37,505 nucleotides of DNA, taken from contig CACXVH010000013.1 of the NCBI GenBank assembly GCA_902771095.1, positions 1 through 37,505 on the forward strand, given 5' to 3'. This DNA comes from an uncultured Pseudomonadota bacterium (lineage in GTDB: Bacteria > Pseudomonadota > Alphaproteobacteria > Rs-D84). How positions within the stretch are numbered: the stretch's first letter is position 1; the number at the start of each line of letters is the position of its first letter. The notes under the pieces were generated by a model. The model saw only the letters and a program-made list of their open reading frames with translations. It made no database searches and was not told where the DNA came from. The position numbers were made by a program, and so were the translations under genes. Below are positions 1 to 8,272 of this stretch, piece by piece.

Positions 1-325
1 GATTCATTCCTGCCGCGATAACACGACGACCCTCGCGGAAAATGTGTTGCGCCAAAACAGTCGCAGTCGTTGTTCCGTCACCCGCAGTATCGCCAGCGCG
101 TTTTGCAACTTCTTGAATCATTTTTGCGCCGATGTTTTCTGCATTGTCTTTCAATGAAACTTCTTTGGCAACTGTGACCCCGTCCTTTGTTGCGATAGGG
201 GCACCGTATGCGCGTTCAATAACAACTGTGCGTCCTTTTGGACCCATGGTAATCTTTACAGCATTGGCCGCTTTGTCGACACCAGATGCCAATTTATCTG
301 TATTAAAAACAATATCTTTTGCCAT
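1..325 (-). CDS. groEL: Chaperonin GroEL, N-terminal part (runs off the left edge)
   Basis: This is the 60-kDa subunit of the ATP-driven cytosolic folding chamber, which works with the GroES cap. The reverse strand reads [20 protein letters not shown], then the nucleotide-binding stretch [13 protein letters not shown] and the highly conserved [12 protein letters not shown] near residues 84-96. About 108 codons are present and the rest lies outside the window. The ATG at 325 follows groES by about 13 bases, the usual groES-groEL order, so the two are probably co-transcribed. Identification is certain from sequence conservation; nothing is unusual in the visible part. Confidence 0.97.
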   Translation of the reverse strand, partial: MAKDIVFNTDKLASGVDKAANAVKITMGPKGRTVVIERAYGAPIATKDGVTVAKEVSLKDNAENIGAKMIQEVAKRAGDTAGDGTTTATVLAQHIFREGRRVIAAGMN

Positions 326-338
326 AATTTACCCCTTT

Positions 339-623
339 TTATAAAATCCCCAAAATATCAGATTCTTTGATTAAAACATAATCTTTGCCTTCGATTTTAA
401 CCTCGTTAGCAGAAGATGCCCATTTGGCGAATAAAACTTTGTCGCCAGGTTTTACAGATAATGGTATTTTTTGCCCGTTTTCAATTATTCCGTCACCAGT
501 CGCGATTACGCGCCCCTGGACAGGTTTTTCTTTTGCGTTATCTGGGATAAAAATTCCGCCAGCAGTTTTGTTTTCTTCTTCAATTCTTTCCATTAAAACA
601 TAATTGTGCAATGGTTTAAACAT
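339..623 (-). CDS. groS: Co-chaperonin GroES
   Basis: GroES is the heptameric lid of the GroEL chamber. At 94 residues it has the usual family length. The N-terminus [20 protein letters not shown] contains the conserved pattern of two short basic and acidic strands, followed by the mobile loop [15 protein letters not shown]. The later [10 protein letters not shown] and [14 protein letters not shown] segments are standard GroES core. An AAAGGAG ribosome binding site precedes the ATG. It lies directly upstream of groEL and is the first gene of the operon, fired from the promoter at 656-683. Confidence 0.97.
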   Translation of the reverse strand: MFKPLHNYVLMERIEEENKTAGGIFIPDNAKEKPVQGRVIATGDGIIENGQKIPLSVKPGDKVLFAKWASSANEVKIEGKDYVLIKESDILGIL

Positions 624-655
624 AATAAAACTCCTTTTATCATTGCTGTGATTTC

Positions 656-718
656 AATATAGTCCAAAAAAATTATATTTCAAGGGGCTTGATTTTGTCT
701 GTCTTTTTGGTGTATTAT
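656..718. promoter_or_regulatory. Divergent promoters for groES-groEL (minus) and the HIT gene (plus)
   Basis: On the minus strand, TTGAAA (683-678) and TATATT (661-656) are separated by 16 bases upstream of groES. The -35 is part of CTTGAAA, which resembles the heat-shock sigma (RpoH) -35 element, so heat control is possible but not shown. On the plus strand, TTGATT (689-694) and TATTAT (713-718) are 18 bases apart upstream of the HIT gene. No CIRCE inverted repeat (the HrcA operator) was found here. Confidence 0.55.
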
Positions 719-741
719 CATAAGAAAAGAAGAGGATAATT

Positions 742-1089
742 ATGTACGATAAAAATAATGTGTTTGCGAAAATTTTACGTGGTGAAATTCCTAACAAGAC
801 AGTTTATAGTGATGATAATGTGTTGGCTTTTTATGATGTTGCTCCGCGGGCAAAGGTTCATGTGCTGGTAATACCACGTGGGGAATATACAGATATTTTT
901 GATTTTACACAAAACGCACCGGCAGATGCACAAGTTGCTTTTTGGTGCGGGGTTCGTAAAACTGTGGAAAAATTGGGATTGCGTGATAATTTTAGGACTG
1001 TGGCAAATACTGGTCGCGGGGCAGGGCAATCTGTGATGCATTTCCATATTCATATAATGAGCGATGAAAGATTCACAGAAGATTTTTAA
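742..1089 (+). CDS. HIT-family nucleotide-binding hydrolase
   Basis: Histidine triad proteins of the Hint branch hydrolyse nucleoside phosphoramidates and related nucleotides. The 115-residue length fits. The N-terminal pattern FAKILRGEIPNKTVYSDDN and the catalytic triad segment QSVMHFHIHIM (residues about 96-106, H-x-H-x-H with hydrophobic spacers) are diagnostic. Its ATG follows a GAGGA-like site. The last 26 bases overlap the start of the DUF167 gene, implying translational coupling. The exact substrate cannot be told from sequence. Confidence 0.93.
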   Translation: MYDKNNVFAKILRGEIPNKTVYSDDNVLAFYDVAPRAKVHVLVIPRGEYTDIFDFTQNAPADAQVAFWCGVRKTVEKLGLRDNFRTVANTGRGAGQSVMHFHIHIMSDERFTEDF

Positions 1090-1294
1090 TATTCGTGTCA
1101 CACCACATGCCAAACAAAACAAGGTTGTCGAAAACGAAGATGTTTTGCGTGTTTACACTACTGTTGCGCCAGAAAATGGTCGCGCAAACAGCGCTGTAAT
1201 AGAATTATTGGCAAAGCATCTTGATGTTCCAAAATCCAGAATCAAGATAATCAAAGGTTTAACGGCGCGTGACAAAGTCGTTGCCATCGATTAA
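1064..1294 (+). CDS. DUF167 (YggU) family protein
   Basis: This 76-residue protein has the DUF167 signature: an N-terminal RVTPHAKQNKV strand, VLRVYTTVAPENGRAN in the middle, and VPKSRIKIIKG followed by ARDKVV at the end. The family is widespread and small, and its function is not established. It starts inside the HIT gene (26-base overlap), and its last 36 bases overlap the 3' end of the opposite-strand LOG gene, so three genes are packed with no spacer. The start at 1064 lacks a clear Shine-Dalgarno, which suits coupled translation. Confidence 0.88.
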   Translation: MKDSQKIFNIRVTPHAKQNKVVENEDVLRVYTTVAPENGRANSAVIELLAKHLDVPKSRIKIIKGLTARDKVVAID

Positions 1295-1831
1295 CTTTTT
1301 CATCAATTCTTCGGGTGTATTCACTACATGCAGATTGTAATCGTCCATGCTAGCCATGAAACCTTCGTTTTGCATATGAACCAAAACACGACCAAAAATT
1401 TCCCAATATTTCGCGGTGTTCAGCATATATATAGGTTTGCGTGATTCTCCAACTTGCTGTTTTGTCATGATATCTGTCATTTCATCCAATGTCCCAATTC
1501 CACCAGGCAAAATAACGAAAGCATCTGATAAATTGAACATCTGTTCTTTGCGCGTGGAAAGACCGTCAACTATTTTCACATCAATGTCTTTATGGGCTGG
1601 TTCTTGTAGGGATACAACGTGTTTTGTTGATATTCCGATTACTTTTCCGCCGTTTTCTACCGCGGCACTAGCAACTGTTCCCATTAATCCAACATCACCA
1701 CCACCAAAAACCAAAGTGATTTTATTTCGTGCCAATAATTCGCCTACTTTTTTTGCGTCACGTGCATATTCTGGGTCGGTGCCAAATTGGTGACCACAAT
1801 AAACCGCCACAGATTTTATTTTTCTGTTCAT
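1259..1831 (-). CDS. LOG family protein (cytokinin riboside 5'-monophosphate phosphoribohydrolase type)
   Basis: A Rossmann-fold protein of 190 residues with the family motif PGGIGTLDEM (about residues 109-118, PGGxGTxxE) and the upstream FGGGDVGLMGTVA loop. Members cleave the N-glycosidic bond of nucleoside 5'-monophosphates; in bacteria the physiological role is usually unclear. The start ATG follows AGGAAAAA on the minus strand. The stop lies 36 bases inside the convergent DUF167 gene, so the two transcripts overlap tail to tail. The family call is firm; the substrate is inference. Confidence 0.92.
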   Translation of the reverse strand: MNRKIKSVAVYCGHQFGTDPEYARDAKKVGELLARNKITLVFGGGDVGLMGTVASAAVENGGKVIGISTKHVVSLQEPAHKDIDVKIVDGLSTRKEQMFNLSDAFVILPGGIGTLDEMTDIMTKQQVGESRKPIYMLNTAKYWEIFGRVLVHMQNEGFMASMDDYNLHVVNTPEELMKKLIDGNDFVTRR

Positions 1832-1855
1832 TTTATTTTTCCTTTATTTTTCAAA

Positions 1856-1863
1856 ATTATAAC
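1856..1863. promoter_or_regulatory. Shared near-palindromic -10 between LOG (minus) and tilS (plus)
   Basis: ATTATAAC at 1856-1863 offers TATAAT on the minus strand for the LOG gene and TATAAC on the plus strand for tilS. The two starts are only 48 bases apart. No convincing -35 was found for either direction, so this is a tentative call. Confidence 0.35.
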
Positions 1864-1879
1864 ATAAAATGAATCGGAT

Positions 1880-2857
1880 ATGAATAAAAAGTTTGTAAAT
1901 TTTATGGATAAATATCGCGATACCAAAATGGCGGTCGGGGTCAGTGGTGGTATTGATTCTATGTGTTTGCTTTATTGGTTGCACGAATTAAAAGCAGATG
2001 TTGTTTGCCTGCATGTGAACCACAGGTTGCGGGCAGAGGCGGACATTGAAACCGATTATGTTGCCAATGTTTGTAAGCAATTAAATATCCCTTACCAAAT
2101 TTTTTATTGGGATGATAAAAAGCCAGAAAAAGGATTGGAAGCCGCCGCGCGTGAGGCCCGTTATAAAATGATGACTGATTTTTGTCACGAAAAAGGCATC
2201 AAATATTTATTGACCGCTCATCAAAGCGATGATCAAATTGAAACCTTTTTAATGAATTTGTCGCGCGGAAGCGGTTTGTATGGTTTGTCTGCGATGTTGC
2301 CAGAATCAATGCGTGATGGGATTACAATCTTGCGCCCATTGTTGGAAGTATCGCGCGCAGAAATTAAAAAATATTGCGATGATAATAAAATTAAATATTT
2401 TATTGATTCTATGAACAGTGATGAACATTACACGCGTGTAAAAATGCGTCAAAATCGTCATTTGTTGAATGATAAATTGGACATCAGTGATGCGCGAATT
2501 TTATTGGCGATTCAAAATTTGGCTCGGACGCGTGAATGGATGGATAAATACATTTCAAATCGTATTGAAATGGTTGTGCGTTCATGGGGGGCTTTGTTTA
2601 GTGTATCTTTTTTATTTGACGAAGCAGAAGAAATTAGATTAAAGTTTTTAGGATTGCTGATTCAAAGAATAGGGGGGAATAATTATCCTGTGCGCTTGAA
2701 TTCGTTGCAAAAAGCACTATGTAATTTAGAACATGATTGTAAATTTACATTGGGGCACTGCACAATTCGAAGATTAAACGACAGAATTTTAATTGTTCCA
2801 GAAGGAAAAAGAACAAGTTTTAGGAAAAGACATGAAAAACGGAAAAAATCTATTTAA
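1880..2857 (+). CDS. tilS: tRNA(Ile)-lysidine synthetase TilS
   Basis: TilS modifies the wobble C34 of the minor tRNA-Ile to lysidine using ATP and lysine, allowing AUA decoding. The PP-loop ATP motif is SGGIDS at residues 22-27, followed by VVCLHVNHRLR and the downstream LLTAHQSDDQIETFLMN, which are typical. At 325 residues it is shorter than the E. coli form, so the C-terminal domains are reduced. Its 3' end overlaps ftsH by 26 bases; tilS-ftsH neighbours are common in bacteria. The Shine-Dalgarno is weak (CGGA). Confidence 0.95.
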   Translation: MNKKFVNFMDKYRDTKMAVGVSGGIDSMCLLYWLHELKADVVCLHVNHRLRAEADIETDYVANVCKQLNIPYQIFYWDDKKPEKGLEAAAREARYKMMTDFCHEKGIKYLLTAHQSDDQIETFLMNLSRGSGLYGLSAMLPESMRDGITILRPLLEVSRAEIKKYCDDNKIKYFIDSMNSDEHYTRVKMRQNRHLLNDKLDISDARILLAIQNLARTREWMDKYISNRIEMVVRSWGALFSVSFLFDEAEEIRLKFLGLLIQRIGGNNYPVRLNSLQKALCNLEHDCKFTLGHCTIRRLNDRILIVPEGKRTSFRKRHEKRKKSI

Positions 2858-4739
2858 TAAAAAAGATAATTCAAAATTTTATTTGATTGCATTTGTGGTT
2901 TTGTTTCTTGCTTTGGTGGCGCGTATAGTGTTTGTTGGAACAACAAATGATGCCAAAGTAAAAACAGGTGATGTGGCTGGTGCCATTGCTGAAAAAACTG
3001 TTACAGCGCCGGTTGAGTTATCTTTTTCAGATGTGTTGCGTCGCGCAAACGATATCAAAACTATGGAAATCGACAAAGACGATATCGCAACAGGTGTGTT
3101 GAAAGATGGAACCCCATATCGTGCAACGATTACTTATAATCCAGAATTGTTGGAAAAGATTTCTGCAAATGGTGCGTCTGTTTCGATAAACAGAAATGAT
3201 TCCGCTTGGGATATGATTGGCAAGGGTTTGCCCATCGCGGTAAGTGTTTTATTCTTGTTCTGGTTATTGCGATTGTTGCGTGGTGGTTCTGGTGGTGGCG
3301 CAGGTGGTATCACGCGCAGTTTAATCGGGCAAAATCCAACAAAAATTACAACTGGGAAAACAAAAACAACTTTTAAAGATGTTGCGGGTATTGATTCTGA
3401 AAAACAAGAATTGATGGAAGTTGTAGAGTTTTTGAAAAACAAAGACAAATTCAAATCTTTGGGTGCGCGTGTTCCACGTGGTGTATTGTTGGCAGGGGAA
3501 CCCGGAACTGGTAAAACTTTATTGGCGCGCGCTGTGGCTGGTGAAGCAAATGTTCCATTTTTTGCAACATCGGGTAGTGATTTTTCGGGTATCATCGTTG
3601 GTTTGGGTGTGGCAAAAATAAAAGAGATTTTTGATTTGGCAAAACGAAATGCTCCTTGTATTTTGTTCATCGATGAAATTGATGCAATCGGTCAAAGCCG
3701 CAGCAAACATTCATTTAATGACAACGACCGTGAACAAACTTTGAACCAGTTGTTGATTGAAATGGATGGTTTCGCAAATGATACTGGAATCATTGTGATT
3801 GCAGCAACTAATCGTCCTGATATGTTGGATGCGGCGCTTTTGCGTCCGGGGCGTTTTGACAGACAGATAAATATAGAATTGCCGAATTTAGAGGGGCGTC
3901 GTGATATTTTGGAATTACATGCGAAAAAATTCAAAATAGATGACAAAGTTTCAATGATGGATGTTGCACGTGGAACAACTGGATTTTCTGGGGCAGATTT
4001 GGAAAATCTTTTGAATGAATCGGCATTACATGCGGTACGCGCAGAACACAAATCTGTGGAACAAAGTGATATCGAAGAAGCGCGTGATAAAATTTTGATG
4101 GGACCAAAAAAGAATCGTAAAATGCGTCCCGAAGATATTAAATTGACGGCTTATCACGAAGCAGGGCATGCCTTTGTCGCATTGCATTATGACGGTATCG
4201 TTGACCCAATACACAAGGCGACGATTATTCCGCGCGGTCGTGCGCTGGGTATGGTGCAACATTTGCCGATTGATGATAAAGTATCAATGACGATTGAAGA
4301 AGTGCGCGCAACATTATCTGTTGATTTGGCAGGACGTGCTTCAGAAGAAGTTTTCTTTGGTAAAAACAAAATCACAACTGGTGCAGAAAGTGATATCGCG
4401 ATGGCAACGCGTATTGCGCGCCGTTCAATTACAACGGCTGGGTTATCTGATAAAATTGGTATGGTTGCCGTAAACCAAGCGAATACTTTTGGTCAACGCA
4501 TAGCTCTTGAAAATGCTTCCGAAAAAACGGCTGAGGCGGTTGACGGCGAAATTAAAAATTGGTTGGATAATGCTTATAAAGATGCCAAAAATTTAATCGT
4601 GAAAAACAAAACCAAGGTTGAAAAACTTGCAAAAGCATTACTGGAAAAAGAAACCCTTTCTGGCGAAGAGATTCGTGCGATTATTTCTGATAAAAAAGCA
4701 TCAAAAAAACCAAGCAAAAAATCAAATGCAAAAAAATAA
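2832..4739 (+). CDS. ftsH: ATP-dependent zinc metalloprotease FtsH
   Basis: FtsH is the inner-membrane AAA+ protease that extracts and degrades membrane and regulatory proteins. With the start at 2832 (AGGA six bases before ATG; an upstream in-frame ATG at 2793 lacks this) it has 635 residues. Order: TM1 about 16-34, a periplasmic domain, TM2 about 133-150, a Gly-rich linker, Walker A GEPGTGKT 222-229, Walker B LFIDEID 278-284, second region of homology RPGRFDR 338-344, zinc site HEAGH 442-446. The pore loop is unusual: SGIIVGLG stands where most FtsH proteins have the aromatic xMFVGVG. The C-terminus is Lys/Ser rich. Confidence 0.97.
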   Translation: MKNGKNLFNKKDNSKFYLIAFVVLFLALVARIVFVGTTNDAKVKTGDVAGAIAEKTVTAPVELSFSDVLRRANDIKTMEIDKDDIATGVLKDGTPYRATITYNPELLEKISANGASVSINRNDSAWDMIGKGLPIAVSVLFLFWLLRLLRGGSGGGAGGITRSLIGQNPTKITTGKTKTTFKDVAGIDSEKQELMEVVEFLKNKDKFKSLGARVPRGVLLAGEPGTGKTLLARAVAGEANVPFFATSGSDFSGIIVGLGVAKIKEIFDLAKRNAPCILFIDEIDAIGQSRSKHSFNDNDREQTLNQLLIEMDGFANDTGIIVIAATNRPDMLDAALLRPGRFDRQINIELPNLEGRRDILELHAKKFKIDDKVSMMDVARGTTGFSGADLENLLNESALHAVRAEHKSVEQSDIEEARDKILMGPKKNRKMRPEDIKLTAYHEAGHAFVALHYDGIVDPIHKATIIPRGRALGMVQHLPIDDKVSMTIEEVRATLSVDLAGRASEEVFFGKNKITTGAESDIAMATRIARRSITTAGLSDKIGMVAVNQANTFGQRIALENASEKTAEAVDGEIKNWLDNAYKDAKNLIVKNKTKVEKLAKALLEKETLSGEEIRAIISDKKASKKPSKKSNAKK

Positions 4740-5370
4740 TGAAGTAAAATTCGAAGTTCTGCATTTACCACCAACAAATACTAATTCGTTGTTGGTGACA
4801 AAGGGAACAGATGCTGTGATTTTTGATCCATGGGGCAGAGCATCTGATTGGGAAAAAGTGTTGTTGGAACGCGGATTAAAACTGCGTGCGATATATGCAA
4901 CGCATGGTCATCCAGACCATATATCTGCGGCACCTGCGCTGGCAAAAGCATTCAATGTTGATTGGTTTTTAAATGAAAAAGATAATTATTTAATTGGTTG
5001 GGGAAATGAAATATTGGATATGTTTGGTATACCGCATATTCATGCGGGTTTCAAAAAACCGATAAATATATCAAATGGTTTAATTGAAATTTTACCAGAT
5101 TTGGATATGGAAATTTTGGAAAGCCCTGGACATACACCGGGTGGGTTAATGTTTTATTTTCCAGAATATAACATTTTGTTAATTGGGGATACTTTGTTCC
5201 AAGAAAGTATCGGGCGTTGCGATTTCCCTGGGGGCAGTGAACAACAAATATTTGACTCAATTCATAAGTTATATGAAATGAAACTTGACAATGAAACTTA
5301 TGTTGTTCATGGACATGGTATGGATACAACTATTGGTTGGTTGAAAAAGAATAATCCGTTTTTTAAATAG
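4726..5370 (+). CDS. Metallo-beta-lactamase-fold hydrolase, YcbL/glyoxalase II-like
   Basis: A 214-residue binuclear metal hydrolase. The motif THGHPDH (HxHxDH) supplies metal ligands, SPGHTPGG carries the next His, GDTLFQESIGRCDFPGG the bridging Asp, and VVHGHG the last His. The GDTLFQxSIGRxDFPGG segment is typical of the YcbL-type thioesterases related to hydroxyacylglutathione hydrolase. The start at 4726 overlaps ftsH by 14 bases; the open frame extends further upstream inside ftsH but that part looks like a shadow. It is the last gene of the tilS-ftsH unit and ends before a strong terminator. The substrate is unproven. Confidence 0.9.
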   Translation: MQKNNEVKFEVLHLPPTNTNSLLVTKGTDAVIFDPWGRASDWEKVLLERGLKLRAIYATHGHPDHISAAPALAKAFNVDWFLNEKDNYLIGWGNEILDMFGIPHIHAGFKKPINISNGLIEILPDLDMEILESPGHTPGGLMFYFPEYNILLIGDTLFQESIGRCDFPGGSEQQIFDSIHKLYEMKLDNETYVVHGHGMDTTIGWLKKNNPFFK

Positions 5371-5380
5371 CGTTAAAACA

Positions 5381-5410
5381 AAAAACCGAAAATATTCGGT
5401 TTTTTATTTT
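5381..5410. terminator. Bidirectional terminator
   Basis: AAAAACCGAA and TTCGGTTTTT form a perfect 10-bp stem with a 4-base loop (5381-5404), followed by a T-rich run on the plus strand and preceded by A-runs that serve the minus strand. It sits between the convergent ends of the metallohydrolase and the 5413 gene. Confidence 0.85.
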
Positions 5411-5412
5411 TT

Positions 5413-6057
5413 TTACTTTCTTCTTTGAACGAATGCTTTTACTTTTTGCGCCAATGTGAGTTTTGGTTTTATTATGCCTTCTTTTATCAGTATAGCATTT
5501 TTTAAATTTTTAATTTTGTCTGCTGGTACAACAGGATGAGTGTTATATTTATATGAACGCGTGCTACCATCTAAAACACCAAAATTGGTTTCTATATATC
5601 CGTCATTTAATGGGTCTGTCCCTACACGATACCAATCTTCACGATCAGATAAATAAGATGTGTCCAGAATATACAAATGTTCATCAGATTTATGTTTCCA
5701 AAAGTTTCTAAACAAACTTTCGTCTTTTTTATCGGTTATTACATGTGTAAAATCACCGATTAATTCTGGGTGAAATTCTTGGATACCGAACCATTTCCAA
5801 TCTTTGAATTGTGATTCAAATTGACGTGGAATACGTTGAATATCAATATATGCCAATATTTCATGATTTGGATTAAGTAAAATCTTGGTAAAGTTTGGTG
5901 TTATAACAAATGTTTTATACTTGATTGTATATAATGTATTCCCGTCAGCTTTGGTTTCTTTTGTGTAAATTTTTTTGGAATTAGGTATGTTAAATGTAGG
6001 TACATCCGTTACGTATTCAGAACATTTTAAATCATGTGGGTTATAAACATTTTCCAT
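5413..6057 (-). CDS. Hypothetical protein, soluble, no recognised domain
   Basis: The 214-residue product starts MENVYNPHDLKCSEYVTDVP and shows no signal peptide or membrane segment. I do not recognise the family. It is rich in aromatic residues (WKWFGIQEFHPE, EDWYRVG) and ends in a basic tail (VKAFVQRRK). The frame stays open a further 47 codons upstream into prmC, but the ATG at 6057 has AAGGGC about 8 bases before it and does not overlap prmC, so it is preferred. It lies 61 bases downstream of prmC and may be co-transcribed with it. It ends at the shared terminator. Confidence 0.7.
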   Translation of the reverse strand: MENVYNPHDLKCSEYVTDVPTFNIPNSKKIYTKETKADGNTLYTIKYKTFVITPNFTKILLNPNHEILAYIDIQRIPRQFESQFKDWKWFGIQEFHPELIGDFTHVITDKKDESLFRNFWKHKSDEHLYILDTSYLSDREDWYRVGTDPLNDGYIETNFGVLDGSTRSYKYNTHPVVPADKIKNLKNAILIKEGIIKPKLTLAQKVKAFVQRRK

Positions 6058-6118
6058 AGCCAGCCCTTTATTTTTTATTGGTTTTCTGATGGCAATATAA
6101 CCAGAAATCAACAAAAAG

Positions 6119-6886
6119 TCAACTTTTAAACACCACAACGCGATTAATTCCCGATAAATCTTTTTCGACGCGTTCGAAGTGCCATCCGAAATATTCAAAG
6201 ATTTTTATAACTTGGCTGGATTGACCGACACCAATTTCCAAGTATATTTTTACATTTGGTTTTAATAAACGAATCGCGTTCTTTGCAATTGCTTCATATG
6301 CACCGAATCCATCTTTATTTGCATACAATGCAATTTTTGGGTCAAATCGTGCGCCTTCGTTGACACGCATATCACCGTATTTTATATATGGTGGATTAGA
6401 TACAATTACATCAAACTTTTCCTTTGTTTCAAAGTTTGCAAAATCAGCATGTTTTAATTTAATCTGATTTTTCAAATTTAAGTTTTTTATATTTTTTTTT
6501 GCGACCCGTAGGGCAGCACGCGATTTATCAATCGCGATTCCAGTTGAATTCGGAATGTTTTTACAAATCGCACATATGATACAGCCCGAACCTGTTCCCA
6601 TATCTAAAATTCGTATTGGTTGATTTTTTTTGCAATCTTTGATGACTGCTTCGACCAAGGTTTCTGTGTCTGGGCGCGGGTCAAGTGTATGTCGATTGGT
6701 ATAAAATTCCAGACCGTAAAACCATTTAGAATGTATTATTTTTGCAACTGGAACACCGCGCCGCAAAAGGTGGGCATACCAAAACGCGCGCAAAAAAGAC
6801 ATTTTTTTGTGCTTTTCAGTGATAATTCTGGCGGCCCGTATCCCACCGGCAGATTTTAAAATTGTGAACACTTGATTTATATTCAT
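6119..6886 (-). CDS. prmC: Peptide chain release factor N5-glutamine methyltransferase PrmC
   Basis: PrmC methylates the GGQ glutamine of release factors RF1/RF2 using S-adenosylmethionine. With the start at 6886 it has 255 residues. Visible are TLDPRPDTETLVE (substrate-side motif), the SAM-binding ILDMGTGSGCI at about 93-103 and the catalytic NPPY at 164-167, followed by IKYGD. The N-terminal helical domain is shorter than in E. coli. The frame extends 33 codons upstream across the divergent promoter, but that part has no coding character. A TATAAT ends six bases before the ATG with no Shine-Dalgarno, suggesting a leaderless mRNA. Confidence 0.93.
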   Translation of the reverse strand: MNINQVFTILKSAGGIRAARIITEKHKKMSFLRAFWYAHLLRRGVPVAKIIHSKWFYGLEFYTNRHTLDPRPDTETLVEAVIKDCKKNQPIRILDMGTGSGCIICAICKNIPNSTGIAIDKSRAALRVAKKNIKNLNLKNQIKLKHADFANFETKEKFDVIVSNPPYIKYGDMRVNEGARFDPKIALYANKDGFGAYEAIAKNAIRLLKPNVKIYLEIGVGQSSQVIKIFEYFGWHFERVEKDLSGINRVVVFKS

Positions 6887-6920
6887 ATTTTTATTATAAT
6901 GGGCGTTATGAAAAAAGCAA
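6872..6920. promoter_or_regulatory. Divergent promoter with a palindromic shared -10 (prmC / M23 peptidase)
   Basis: ATTATAAT at 6893-6900 is its own reverse complement and gives TATAAT on both strands. For the plus strand, TTGATT (6872-6877) lies 17 bases upstream of TATAAT (6895-6900). For the minus strand, a weaker TTGCTT (6920-6915) lies 16 bases upstream. Expected start points fall on or next to the two ATGs (6886 minus, 6908 plus), so both messages would be leaderless and the two promoters would compete for one -10. Confidence 0.5.
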
Positions 6921-8272
6921 AAAATATTATGAAAAAGATGTCTGCCGGTGTGGTAAAATCTTGTAAAAAATTGGGCAATGTGCATGTGTTGTCCCGTGTT
7001 GTTTTATGTGTTGCGGCGTTTATGGCTGTGGTTGCAATTTGTGTTGTTATGTTCAGTAAACCTGCGCGTCAGGCGGTTATGGAAGTGGTAAACCCAGAAC
7101 ATCATACAGTGATAGAAGTTAAATCTGGGGATTCTTTGTCAAAGATATTAAGTGCCCAGGGTTTTTCTATTAACGATATAAATGCTATTTCAAAAAATTT
7201 GAAAAAGGATGCGGACTTTACGACTTTGCGGGCTGGGCGCGATAAATTTGATTTTGTTCGACCAAAAGAAGGTGAACCGATTTCTAAAATAATTATCGAA
7301 AATGGCCCGTGGAATCGAATTGAAATTGATTGCGAAACAAAAGATACTTGGCAATGCCAGAAAATAGAAATTGAACGTGATACACGAATTTCTTATAAGG
7401 AAGGCGAAATCGCGAAAGGCAGTAGTTTTTATTTGTCTGCGATGGATGCTGGTATTCCCGAAGGAATTATTTTGGATGTATATGATTTGTTGGCTTTTGA
7501 AATGGACTTTGAACGCGATATAAGGGCGGGGCAAAAGTTCCATGTTTTATACGAAGAAAATTATGCTTTTGATAAAAAAGTTGATAATGGTCATGTTTTA
7601 GCGGTTTCTTTTGACGCGTTGCGTGGAAATGTTCAGATGTATCGTTATGTCAAAGAAAATGGCCATTCTGGGTATTATGATGCAAACGGAAATGGTGCGA
7701 TAAAATCTTTGAAACGTACACCAATCAATAACGCAAAAATCACTTCAAAGTTTTCAGGCGGTCGTAAACATCCTGTTCTTGGGTATACGCGTGCGCACAA
7801 AGGGGTTGATTTCCGCGCACCAACTGGAACACCAATTCCAGCCGCAGGTGCAGGTCGTGTCATCGCACGCAGTTTTAATCGTGGACATGGTAATTTTGTA
7901 AAGATAAGACACAATGGAACTTTTGAAACATTATATGCACATATGTCCAAATTTGCCAAGGGGGTAAATGTTGGAACGATGGTGCGTCAAGGGCAAATCA
8001 TTGGATATTCTGGGTCAACTGGTTTGTCTACTGGTCCGCATTTGCATTACGAAATTATTAAAAATGGTGTTCATGTGAATCCAATGACTGTGAAATTGCC
8101 AGCAATTGATAATCTGGATGCAAAAGAAAAAACATTATTTATGAGTCGCAAAAATATTCTGGAAGAAAAAATAGCCGTGTTAAAATCTAATCCAAATCAG
8201 ATTATCAGGGTTAGTGATTTAATCGAACAGCCAGAAAATAAACCCGAAAATAAAAAAGAAAATAAAAAGTAA
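6908..8272 (+). CDS. M23 (LytM) family peptidoglycan endopeptidase, membrane anchored
   Basis: The 454-residue product has a basic N-terminus and one membrane segment (about 29-49), a LysM/OapA-like region starting HTVIEVKSGDSLSKIL (about 67-81), a central region, and a C-terminal LytM domain. Zinc ligands are visible in HKGVDF (H297, D301) and HLHYE (H378-x-H380). All are present, so it should be active, cleaving peptide crosslinks in peptidoglycan. The tail is Glu/Asn/Lys rich. Upstream ATGs at 6872 and 6899 exist, but the -10 at 6895-6900 makes 6908 more likely. Its stop abuts the next gene's ATG. Confidence 0.92.
   Translation: MKKAKNIMKKMSAGVVKSCKKLGNVHVLSRVVLCVAAFMAVVAICVVMFSKPARQAVMEVVNPEHHTVIEVKSGDSLSKILSAQGFSINDINAISKNLKKDADFTTLRAGRDKFDFVRPKEGEPISKIIIENGPWNRIEIDCETKDTWQCQKIEIERDTRISYKEGEIAKGSSFYLSAMDAGIPEGIILDVYDLLAFEMDFERDIRAGQKFHVLYEENYAFDKKVDNGHVLAVSFDALRGNVQMYRYVKENGHSGYYDANGNGAIKSLKRTPINNAKITSKFSGGRKHPVLGYTRAHKGVDFRAPTGTPIPAAGAGRVIARSFNRGHGNFVKIRHNGTFETLYAHMSKFAKGVNVGTMVRQGQIIGYSGSTGLSTGPHLHYEIIKNGVHVNPMTVKLPAIDNLDAKEKTLFMSRKNILEEKIAVLKSNPNQIIRVSDLIEQPENKPENKKENKK

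Noticed and set aside
624-741. CIRCE/HrcA operator upstream of groES
   Set aside because: No TTAGCACTC-type inverted repeat is present; only a CTTGAAA -35 resembling a heat-shock promoter.
2793-2831. Upstream ATG for ftsH at 2793
   Set aside because: It lies deeper inside tilS and has no good ribosome site; the ATG at 2832 has AGGA at the right distance and gives a normal FtsH N-terminus.
3134-3670. Minus-strand frame of 178 codons inside ftsH
   Set aside because: It lies opposite the conserved AAA domain; no ribosome site or protein-like pattern.
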